Assembly: GCA_028564675.1 (NCBI GenBank)
Contig: JAOVVO010000294.1
Coordinates: 1-64,000, forward strand
Direction of reading: 5' to 3'
Length of the DNA stretch: 64,000 nt
From: Onchocerca lupi
Lineage: Eukaryota; Nematoda; Chromadorea; Rhabditida; Onchocercidae
Part shown: positions 24,501 through 35,245 of the stretch, piece by piece
Layout of the letters: each line of letters begins with the position of its first letter
Position numbering within the stretch: the first letter of the stretch is position 1
Translations under genes and position numbers: made by a program
The notes under the pieces: generated by a model
The model's input: only the letters and a program-made list of their open reading frames with translations
What the model was told of the DNA's origin: nothing
The model's database searches: none

Positions 24501-27500
24501 TGATGGAACTTTATTTAAAAGAAGGATAAAGATAAAGACAAAATGTGATCTAAGTAACTTGAAGCAAGCTAACTTTACGATTTCTTCTGTAAGAAATATT
24601 TAAAAATATTTCTTAATTGTGATATTCATCAGAGGCAATTTGTAGGACGCAGGACCGTGCAAAAACTTCATCGAACGTTGGTTTTTCGATATTAGCAGTG
24701 GCCTATGCCAATCATTCCAGTATGGCGGTTGTGCTGGCAATCGGAATCATTTCTTCTCGGAGCACGAGTGTGAGATTCACTGTGCCCGATTCTTTAGTAA
24801 GTCCTTCTAATGTTATCCATATTCTTCAATATTGCATGGCAAACTTTCTCGTAGGTTCTTCTAATTGCACTCAACTGCACATCCCTTAATCACTGCACAA
24901 ATGTTTGGCAAGCATGAAAGAAAAGATGACCTTCATGTTATGATTAAAAAATGCTCGCTTCATTTCAAATTTGCGAATTCTCGCTTTCACTAAATCAAAG
25001 TAGACTAGACTGCGCTTGTCATTAGGATATCTTGCACTAAACTAATTTTCCTAATGGGTGAAAATGGATCTCTTTTCAAACAGATTATACAAATAAAGAT
25101 GACAATCTTTGACGGAACACAAAAATCTAAAGTTTTAGCATCTATTTAGATGGACACACTGGCCGTAGAAGAATAGCAGCTTATCAAAGTGCTTCACGTG
25201 CACAGCATAACACTTTAACATGGTCGCAATCAACTGAAATACTAAATGAGCATGAACACGAAGACATTACGCAACAAAGTATTGTACGTGAACCCTCAAA
25301 TGACGTAAATGGTCAAATAATCAGTGCATCAAAACCGAAAATTATTCCTGCTCAACAGAGTGATAACAGGTGGACTGATAACAGACTTATTTCCTTGGAT
25401 GAGATGAATGCTGATACAAAAACGGATCATACAGGAGATTTAATTGGTCAGCAGAAGCAATCCAGTATAGTGATTCAGAAAATCGATAACTCGCAAGCTC
25501 GGCAGCAGAATGAACTGCAGCAAGAGAAATCATCAACAAGAAAATTATTAGGGAATAATACGCAGTTGTTTCAACATGAGAATATAGAAGATATCACTGC
25601 ACTGACATCGAACATATTCGACAGTCAGATTGCGAAGCAGATGCTAACTGATCTTGCCACAGTACAGAATTCGCAAACATCAAACGATGAGCAACTATTA
25701 AAATTGCCACAAGCTGAAATGTCAGAATCTCAGAGAACTTCGATCATGGCGAATGATGCCGAAAATAAGCTTAAGACAGGAATGGAAAAAACAACAACTA
25801 AGGAAACACTAACTAGCAATAGCACATCCGACAATTTAATGCATCATAACCAGAAAATTTCTATTGATCGAAATGGTGGAAGATTGATTTCGAAAGAAAT
25901 GTCGATGGATTCAACGTCTCCAGGATTTGGATCCAAGAATGCGATGCAATTGAACAGCATAGATGAATTTTATGAGAAGAAGCATAAACAACTTACTGAT
26001 AAGGTCACTAATCACATGCAATTCGAGAAAGCTAACTCTCAATCTATAAATAATCATTTATCGCACAGTGCGATCGCAGACACTGCAAATACAGCACCAA
26101 CGCAACTTAGCCGTGATTCAGTATTACGACACCGTGTGCGTATCATTAACCTAGGTTCTGCATTAAACTCGTTATCACCATCATTATCAAATTCATCATC
26201 ATCGTTATCAACTTCATTGCCAGTACTGCCAACTTTATCGCCATCAATTCCACCGTTATCATCATCAACTATATTGAAATCATCACCTCCATCCTCAAAA
26301 CTACCACCATCAACTTCATCGCCATCACAGTCATCATCACATTCAACGCTAATTCCTTTCGATACTAAAACTCATCCTAGCTCATTTGCAGAAGTTCCCC
26401 AAAATAAAATATTGGATAATGAAAATTTTACCGGTAAGTGATTACAAACTGATTGCATCAAAATATTGATCAGACTTATCCAACTTTTCGCTCAAAATTT
26501 CGTTTTCTCACTGAAAGAGCTTAAGCGAGCTTTTTATAAATTAATTAATAACGCATGTTTTGTATCGTTAATAATCTCATCAATGAATCGGCTTCATTTA
26601 AAAAATGTTCATTTAACTATTTTTTTAGCTTGATGTTTATAAATTAAGCTGATATATATCTTGTTTTGTTCCTGTCTTCGAATGTGAATGAGTAAATCTA
26701 TCTAATTATCTATGTTTAAAGGTAGGAAGAGAACTAGGGTATTTAATCGGAAATTGAGTAGCCAAGAATATCTGTACTCGACATTGATTACATCGAACGT
26801 CACTCAAAAGTGATATTGATGTTTTCGGAGAATGCCTTTATCTTTTCCTTTTCTTAAGCGGCTGTTTTGATTTTTCCTGTCACGTTAACGATGATGAAGG
26901 TTAAGTTAAGGATAATGCATAAATTAAAGGATGACAGAAATCGTCTTTGAAATTATCAAATGAAAAGTGATGTCTTTCTAACAATCGACTTTGAAATTAT
27001 AATTGAAGACAAAGTAATATCATCTCTATTCAAAAACCGAAGAAAAGAAAAAGATTACGGTGTTGCATAAATAGGAAATTACAAATAGCACAAAGATGCA
27101 CGTTCTTGTTATCACAACGCTATCAATGCATGCACAAAGCACATTATTATTTCAGGTGCACGGGTTGCACAGTTGCAGCGTGTAGTTGGTGAGAAAATTG
27201 CACCATCAAATGGTGAAGAATTTTCGCATGATTCTATGACAATGTACACTAATACACGTAATCATGAAGATCAAACAGGTATCGAAACTAAACTACCAAT
27301 GAAATTAAGTAACTTTGGCACTATCACTGATAACGTTAACGATAACAATAATGCTGGCATAGTCAGTCAAGAAAAATCCAGTCTTTTACCAACAAAGTTT
27401 CCTATAGAATGGAATACTGATTCTGACGAGTATATAATCATTGATAAAATGGATTTCACATTAGAGATTACTCCGAATCGTGAATCATTAACGAGCACTA

Positions 27501-30500
27501 TCATTCCCATAACTACGGAATCTAGTACTACTAGGCCTTCAGAATCAGTAATGGAGAAAACTGTCTCACCAGTCGCTTCTGCATCAAACATTTTCAGTAC
27601 TTCCGATGCTGCTTCGACTGTAATCCCTCAGACAACATCCATTAATCATTCCCTTCTTTCTTCTGTTACGATTATCCCTACAGGTATTAATATCATGTCG
27701 ACTCCTTCTGAAACAATCGCAAAATCGGACTTAAGCTCTTCACAAACAGCAGGATCAACAATCACTGACAACAAGATAGAAGGATCACTTGAGCCATCCA
27801 TTCCAGACTCACCACAAGTTCTCAATCAACCCATTCCATCCGGCAAGTTATGGCTTCAGAATGGTTTACAGTCGATCGTAAATTCGCAGTCACCCATGAA
27901 GCAACATTCGCAGCAAGCAGAATTATCAGAAAAGAAATTATCCTTCGACTCCTTCGAAATCGTTGATAAACTTACTCCGACAACATTTAGCACAACTATA
28001 ATCAACAAAAATAGTGTTTCTGCGGAAAAACCATCAATGCTCACTGATAATCAGGCGAACTTAGCCCAAAAGTTGGCAGGGATGAATACGACTGTTAGAG
28101 GCGTCAAGCTTCAAACGATAAAACGGATAGGTCAATCGGAAAAATCCAAAGAATTTGAAGAAACTCGTCACTTCAATGTTGATTCATTGATCTTCAAGAA
28201 TGCACACAATTCGCAAAACAAAAATTGTTCCGTGATATTGCTTAAGAGGAATGGAAATGATAACATTAATATGACAGAGCTCAAGCATAATTTAAATGCT
28301 ATAAAAGAAATGGGGAATGTAAGAGGTGAAGAAGTAGCCGGAATCATGAATTTATCATCAAATAATGGCACCTCAATATATGACTTCATTAACATGCCAG
28401 TAAACAGTGCAATACTAAAACCATTGAATGTTGATATCTTGCACCAATTTGCTTCCACTATTTCAGAACCACCTGCAAAAGAAATTCCTATTTCTGCCGC
28501 ACAGCCCAATTCTCAGCCTGGTGTAAACTTGAATCAAGACGGTAGATTAAATGTTGTAGAAGACCGCAGCTTGCACTTCTCAAAGCACCAACAACTGCAA
28601 CAATCGGTGAATCTCAATGAAATTACAGAACAGCAATTCACAGCCGCACATAACACACAGGTAGCACAGAGCACCTCATCCTGGACAACTCCAAAGCAAG
28701 GTTTTCTTTCCAGCATTTTTTCTGACCGCTAAGAGAAGGCACGAGAATTAAACAAAACTTTTCTTTAATGCGATTCATTTGCAGATGAAAATGAAGAAAT
28801 GCTAAGAGATCGGTCTACCGTGAATCAGGCGGAGATGACCGAATCGGAAATATCGAATCAGCAAGAAATTTTCGATCTGCAAGAAACAGCAGAAACAACA
28901 CCACAGGCAGTAGTACATGCTGTTACCTCATTGCAACAGCTACAACTTGAACAAGATGACACATGTGTGTTACCTCCAGATGCAGGTACTTGTCGAGATT
29001 ACGTACCTCGTTGGTTCTACAATTCACAAACTGGAAAATGTGAACAATTCTCATACGGTTCATGCAATGGTAACAGTAATAACTTTCTTGATAGACATGC
29101 TTGCGAGGCAAAATGCTCACAAGGTATGTTTTTAATTTGTAATTTCTATTTGAGAAATTTTAAGACTATAATAAAGCGATGAATTAAAAAGAAAAAAATT
29201 CAAAAGATTATAATGAATTGACTGTCTCTCTTCTTCTTTCCTTAAAATTGTGCAAGCAAGCGAAAATTTGTAATAGAAAGTCATAAAAACAAAACATTCA
29301 GAATTATTTTGCAGGTGATTCTGTTAAATCACGATTTCCGGAACGATGCACCTATAAAAAAGATGAAGGTCACAGCAATGGCTATTACGTTAAATGGTAT
29401 TTCAACGTGCGTAATTTACGATGCGAACAGATGGTATATCAAGGTCAAGGTGGCAATTCGAACCAATTTGAAACGCTTAACGAGTGCCAAACTTTCTGCA
29501 CACGTCAGTATAATTTATTAAATCATTAAAATATTTTAAATTTCAATTCGCATAATTTGTCACATGTCAAATAGAAGGATAAATGCATCTATTTCTCGGA
29601 AGATATTCCTAATACTGTCTAAGAATCCATAGCTTCTTGTTTAGGAAATGATATTGTCCTTAAATTTGCTCAACAGAAACAATTTGCTCGATTTCCAGAA
29701 ACATATCGTACCATTTTGTTTCAGCCATTGAAACATCGAAAAATAAGCAAAATAATATTTCTTTTTTCTAGCATTGAACGAGAATGTTCTCAGAAGGGAC
29801 AAAACTACGAAACAAATCGAGCATTCTCCAATGACAACTTCCGTAGCTCCTCTTCAGCGAAATTTTGCTCCATCTCGAGAGCATGGAAATCAAAAACAAC
29901 AAGCGGTATCAGTTACCGAAACAGGCAAAGGATCAGAAAGAGAGCACCATGCCCATACCATTTCTCAGAATGCTCCGGAAGCTTATCGTCATAGGTATCC
30001 TATGGATTTCATAGTTTTAATGCACTTTTCAACCTTGTATTTGAATCAATGAAGATTTCAAAACATAGGAGCAATACTTCCGGATTTCAGAGCAATATCA
30101 GATATTGCTTCGATTGATGATAAAAACGTGCAACGAATCACGCAACATCCTATATCATTAAATACATCGACAGAATCAACTTTACCACTTTCACCTGTAC
30201 AAGGAATCTCTCACATTTTGGATAGAACGAAAAACGAAACATTAACTGCGCAAGAATCTCCAGAATCATTGCAGCTTACAAATGTCGTGAATGAGAGTGG
30301 TACTCATATTGCTGGTAGGTCATTTTCTACCCATTTGATTCCTTCTTTAGTAAAAACTAATTGGATGAATTCTTTTCAAGAGATATTATCACTTACTTTT
30401 CATTTAATTTAATTTAGTTTTCTAATTTTGAGATCTTTTGTATTTAAAAATTACTTTCTATTACAGAAAAAAAGATTAAAAATGCGAAGTTATTCACGGA

Positions 30501-33500
30501 AAAAATTAAAAGCAAGAACAATGATGCTATTACTGATCTGTCAAATATCCTGGAAGATGTAGGCCGTGCACCGAGTTGTCCTAATGGCCTTAAGCCAATA
30601 CAACATGCGGATGGTAGGCCTATGATGTGTTTGCCAGGTCGAAATCAATGTTCCGGTAATTCTCTCTGTTACTTCAATGGAATTGATTTCTTTTGCTGCC
30701 CGAATGCTGACGATCCATACGATGAACATATATTTGGAGGTTTGAATTTCATTCAAAAATTCTTCTTAATTCTTGACTATTCAATCTTTTTCTTTTTTTA
30801 TCAAAAGTTAGCACATAGAGCAGTTGAAAGATGTGTATGTATGCCTATGTTGGTGAATATTTTGAATCCAATCAATTAAAATGATAAATAAAAGAGGAAT
30901 CTATTGTAGGTTATGGTGGTGAAGAAGTAAAGCGTGGGTATAAGAATGTTAAAAAGACATCAATTAATGCTAATGAATTGATTGTCCGGAAGCTTAGGCT
31001 GAAACGTCAAGCACAAGTTTCCTCCAGCAGTCCTTTAACAATAAATAAAGCTGCACGCATCGATTGTTAGTTCTGGGCTCATTTTACTAGGTTTAATCAT
31101 CACATTTCGTTTGCATCTTTTGACATTGTTGAAGATAAGAAGCGTAAAGAAACGAGGCCCAAGATCTTAGCCAAGTTACTTCTACCTGCTTATTCTATTA
31201 TAGCTCCATTAAGCACTTGAATACTTGGATTAGTTGTAGTTTGATTGATTCATTTTTACAAAATTTGATAGATTTTGCATAAATATAATTTTTCGTTTCT
31301 TTTTTCTGTTCAAAAGAAGTAATTTTTCTTATTGCTAAACCGAAAAATATTTCCCATCACTTTTTGCGAATATCATTCAACAGTATGTTTGATCAATTGA
31401 CCATTTTCATTGCTGACATATTTCTTACTGATGAGAGAGTTTCGATAACATTTTTAGACCAAATTAGAAATGAATTGTGATTTAATATGAAATACTTATA
31501 AATGTTATGAAACTATGAATTCAAAGTTTCATAATTAAAATCACAATTTATCCCTTCAGTATAATTATTTCGCCTTATTATTTACAGTTGAAGTACCGAA
31601 AAATTCATTGGCCAGAGCATCATTTCCAACAGTTGATAGTGATGTTGATGTTGACGAAGTGAATGATAGTTGTATGCAAGATCTCGATAAGGGTACATGC
31701 TCAGAAGCTCATCTTCGATTCTTCTACGATCGTAAAGTAGGCTTCTGTCGGTTGTTCTATTACACCGGTTGTGGTGGTAATGAGAACAACTTCGTAACGG
31801 AAGAAGAATGTCGACAGAAATGCAAAGGTGATGGATTTGACATTGAAATATGAATGGCATCAAATTTTTCTCTACTTATGGGCACTGAAATAAAAGAAGG
31901 ATTAATCAGATGACAAAGTTTTAAGGAAGAAATTAGATAGAAATAACTTAATACACTTTTTAATAGTCTCTTCTCTTTTTATTTAATTTCTATTGTAATA
32001 TGTAATTATAGCAAAAATACATGATAGCTAGTGCAAACAGAAGAATCTCGTGAAATAAACAATACTTTTTCTTTTGTTTTCAATTAAGATACTTTTTATG
32101 AAATTTTTCCCAATTTAGATAAAATATACAGTGAGAATGCACCACCGGGAAGCTGTCCTTTCGGAGAGCCACCGTTCGGTGATAACGCACCTGTGATATG
32201 CGGTAAAGAGGCAGGGTCATTCGAGTGTCCGAACGGATATTATTGCCGCATGGGACCGCCTAATGTATGCTGTCTCGAAAAGCATCTTCCAGGTAGTATC
32301 CTTTATTATTAGGAATTTTGAATCTACCAATATATATTTTGTTACATCCTGTTTTCCAATAGTTGAAGTGATCACTTTAATTCTGGCCATACTTCGGAAT
32401 TGATCTTTGATTTTACTTTATTCTTTATATCAAGTAAAATCAAAAATCCTCTTATCTTGATTATTGTAATTACAGAATTTGCTAATATGCTGAAAAATGA
32501 CGTATTTAAAAAATACATTAGAGGCTTAATTGAAAAATGAATGAATTATAATTACGAATTGTTTAAAGTAATTTTTACAGCTTTGGAGAAAATATTGATA
32601 ACAAAGAAAAGTCAGAAAAATATTCGTTTTTCGCCACAACAGCCAGACGGAAATCCTCCTGGTTATCAAGGCAATGAATATCAGAAAGAAAGTGAAGGTA
32701 TCCGTTAACACCTCTTATTCCTACCATGACATTCACTGCAAGAATTAATGTCGTTAAATTTTTCTGAAAAGGGTCAATTTTGAGAGATTGAGATTTTGTT
32801 AATATGAGATTTTTGATAAAGCAATTATCTTTTGCAGTCAATTCGGCATTAGCGGTACCAACAGATATTTGTCCAGATGGGTCGAATGCATTACTTGATG
32901 AAAATACTGGACAACCACTTAAATGCGGCTCAGGCTACGATGGTTCATTCTGTCCCATTGGCTATTATTGCTCTATTAATTCCGAAAATAATGGTAATAT
33001 TTTAGTAACTATTGATATCGTATTTATAGTCATATTTTGAACATCATCTTTCCTTATTGAAGAGAATTGTTGAAAGAAAATTACTTGTTAATTATTAATT
33101 ATTTACTCGATAAACATAAAAGTTGGAAATTTATGTATTTGGTAAAGCAAAATGTGTTGTCGAACTTTTTGCATATTTACAGGACGATTATGTTGTGAGT
33201 TGGGAGTGCTGGGAGTTAAAATTCCACCACCTCCAACAATACCACCATACTTCGGATTGCGACGGTCAAATCCAGGCGAAATAATCTTACGCGGATCGTT
33301 GCCATCTGATTACGTTCCAGAAAGTTAGTACACTAACTAAAAACTATTTTCAAACTTTTTTCTTCCATAATTTTGGTAGAGAATAGGATAATGAATGGAT
33401 TTGATGAAAATTTCCTTCATCTAAAAATTTATGAAAACTATAACTTGGACTTTGAAGATAATTTGTTAAGGCTAATTTAATTTTAATGATATATTGATTT

Positions 33501-35245
33501 ATAAAAAATATTAATGCATTGATTAGCTTGGATTTTCGTTTTTATGAATAATGCAAAATATATCTCAATTATGAATTTCCTTAGCAGAAAGACTATTGTT
33601 TCAGATGAATCCGGAATAGCATCGGATATAGCTGAGCCTAGCGAAGGATATCGATCAAATTTCGCCTTATTTGGCACCAAATTAGCCACGAATGGTTTGT
33701 TTATTTCTTGTCTTTTCATTATATAATATTTCATTCAAAACGATGAAAAAATGATGCGACAGATGCTATAAACTACAATAATTGTACTTTTTTTTGTGTA
33801 TACAATGGAAAAACTCCGGAGGAGGAAGTGATTCATTAATCTCAAGACGTTATGAAAACTATTGCAAGCTTCTTTTCAGTGAGATCCACAAGTGATTCTC
33901 ATGCGTCGGAAAAAGAGGAAAATTCTTCAGAAAATACATCTCCATCGGGTGAGTTATTTTTCTTTTGATTTAGAAATATATGCAGAGACTTGCAAAACCT
34001 GGAAAAAATATAGTTTAAGTGAAAACTCACGATATGTTCTTAGGCAGTATTACGTTCAGAAAATGTAAAAATATATTTCATTCTAAAATTAATATTGGGT
34101 AAGTGGAAATGATCGTGGAAAATAGTCAGACATTAAGTTGTTGAAATAGTCCTACAGAGTTTATACCCAAGTTTAGTTCCAATTCAATCGTGATACATTC
34201 CTTCCTTCACCGGGAAAAACTGTTTTGAATATTTCAGAGTCCAGATTTCGAGATGAGGTTTATGGTCGAATGATGCTCAAATCAAATGATCAGACTCTAC
34301 GATCACAAGGTTTTTTCCAATTGTTTTTTTTTCTTTAGTATTTTCAAAAAAAAAAAAAAAAAAAAGAAAAAAAAAGAAAATGACTACTAATTAACATTTT
34401 AAATAATGAATAGTTTGATTGATTGTAATTAATTTACTTTGAGAGATATTTTTATAGCTTTATTTGGTATATAGTACCTTATAGCTGTTCATTCTTGTAA
34501 AATTAGCAATGTTTGTAGCACTTTACAACGCAATGGGTAATGTCGCTTCGCCAGAAGCGGAAACTAACGAAATTCAAATCGATGTTGGAGAGATTAAAGA
34601 TCCATTCGAATCGATGGAATACGCAAAGAAAGCAGTTTCCGATCGAAGCATTTGTTTTCTGAAGCCTAATGAAGGTTGCTTTTCTCATATTTCAAAGTCC
34701 TATTTTTTTTTATAATTTTTTTATTTTAGTCAATAACAATTTCTTTCTTCTTAGAATAATAATTAAAATTCCTTTCCTGCTAAATATTATTCAGGCTATG
34801 ATTTTATATAGCCAGAAAAGAATAGATATATATATATATATATATATATTTCAGGTCGGACATGTCGGGAAGATGAATCACCTCCTCGAACCAACTTACA
34901 ATATTTCTACAGTACTCGAGACAAACGTTGCAAACTTTATTTCTATCGAGGATGCGGTGGTAGCCAGAATCGATTCGATACCAAAAGGCATTGCGAAATG
35001 ACGTGCGGCGTAAGTACCATTTTTATATATTATTTTTTGTAGGCATATTCCAAAGTGTATTTTACAATGGAAAACAAATCACTTCAAGAACAATATTGTC
35101 TTAACCAAGTTCTCATTTAAAAAAGTATTTTTTAAAGCAATAATAACAGAACTTTGTTCATACTTCTTTACTCCATCGAATTTAGGCGCAAATAAAATAC
35201 TCATGAGTCATTCATAATCAAGATTATATATTTCAGAGTGTATAA
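18607..35245 (+). CDS. mlt-11: MLT-11-like giant multi-Kunitz secreted protease inhibitor
   Basis: A 34-exon model keeps frame from ATG 18607 to TAA 35243-35245 and encodes about 2886 residues. Order of parts: signal peptide (MKTLLAQVVLVVFYY...), Kunitz 1, thyroglobulin type-1, Kunitz 2, lustrin-type repeat 1, Kunitz 3, S/T-rich spacer, Kunitz 4-6, antistasin-like motif, Kunitz 7, two huge S/T/Q-rich exons, Kunitz 8 and degenerate 9, lustrin repeat 2, a basic RLKR site, Kunitz 10, lustrin repeats 3 and 4, linker exons, Kunitz 11. This combination is that of C. elegans MLT-11, needed for moulting and cuticle formation. The likely role is extracellular control of serine and perhaps cysteine proteases in the remodelling cuticle; the biochemical targets are not known from sequence. 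Exon details are given in the four sub-entries that follow. Uncertain: the junction 33327/33585 and the last exon. Confidence 0.92.
21823..24796 (+). other. mlt-11: mlt-11-like gene, first Kunitz cluster: spacer, Kunitz 4-6, antistasin-like motif, Kunitz 7
   Basis: Exons: 21823-22393 and 22527-22738 (serine/threonine-rich spacer, many potential O-glycosylation sites), 22853-23029 (Kunitz 4), 23107-23304 (Kunitz 5), 23624-23806 (Kunitz 6), 23920-24129 (antistasin-like, CVEPC...RGCPECTC), 24321-24433 and 24646-24796 (linker and Kunitz 7, split after Cys1). Kunitz 4, 5 and 6 each occupy one exon and share the core GCGGNGNNF, so they look like tandem exon duplicates. Kunitz 7 has lysine at the P1 site. 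Confidence 0.9.
25150..29994 (+). other. mlt-11: mlt-11-like gene, low-complexity centre with Kunitz 8 and degenerate Kunitz 9
   Basis: Exons: 25150-26433 (428 codons) and 27156-28700 (515 codons) are rich in S, T, Q and N and almost free of cysteine. Positions 26160-26350 are a serine/proline tract built on TCA/CCA codons. 28785-29123 holds Kunitz 8 (P1 arginine, CNGNSNNF core). 29315-29503 holds Kunitz 9, which lacks Cys2 and Cys4. 29772-29994 is a basic linker. The large exons were likely missed or split in automatic models because they carry no domain. Confidence 0.88.
34346..34365. repeat. A homopolymer in an intron
   Basis: About 20 A followed by A-rich sequence within an intron of the mlt-11-like gene. 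Confidence 0.85.
34826..34849. repeat. AT dinucleotide microsatellite next to a splice acceptor
   Basis: About twelve AT units end directly before the TTTCAG acceptor of the last Kunitz exon (34855). The tract therefore forms the polypyrimidine/branch region of that intron. Confidence 0.9.

Larger units (their letters stand above)
30091..35245 (+). other. mlt-11: mlt-11-like gene, C-terminal part: lustrin repeats 2-4, Kunitz 10 and 11
   Basis: Exons: 30091-30314, 30467-30739 (lustrin repeat 2, ending DFFCCPN), 30910-31065 (RLKR site at 30996-31007), 31588-31827 (Kunitz 10), 32119-32292 (lustrin repeat 3, ending NVCCLEK), 32581-32697, 32838-32993 and 33183-33327 (lustrin repeat 4, split so that the CC pair is in the second exon), 33585-33694, 33880-33948, 34238-34309, 34507-34674 and 34855-35009 (Kunitz 11, split between Cys1 and Cys2), 35237-35245 (Ser-Val-stop). 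The 33327 donor (GTACAC) was preferred over 33323 because only it keeps phase with 33585. Reading through the donor at 35010 instead would end at 35042. Confidence 0.8.
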
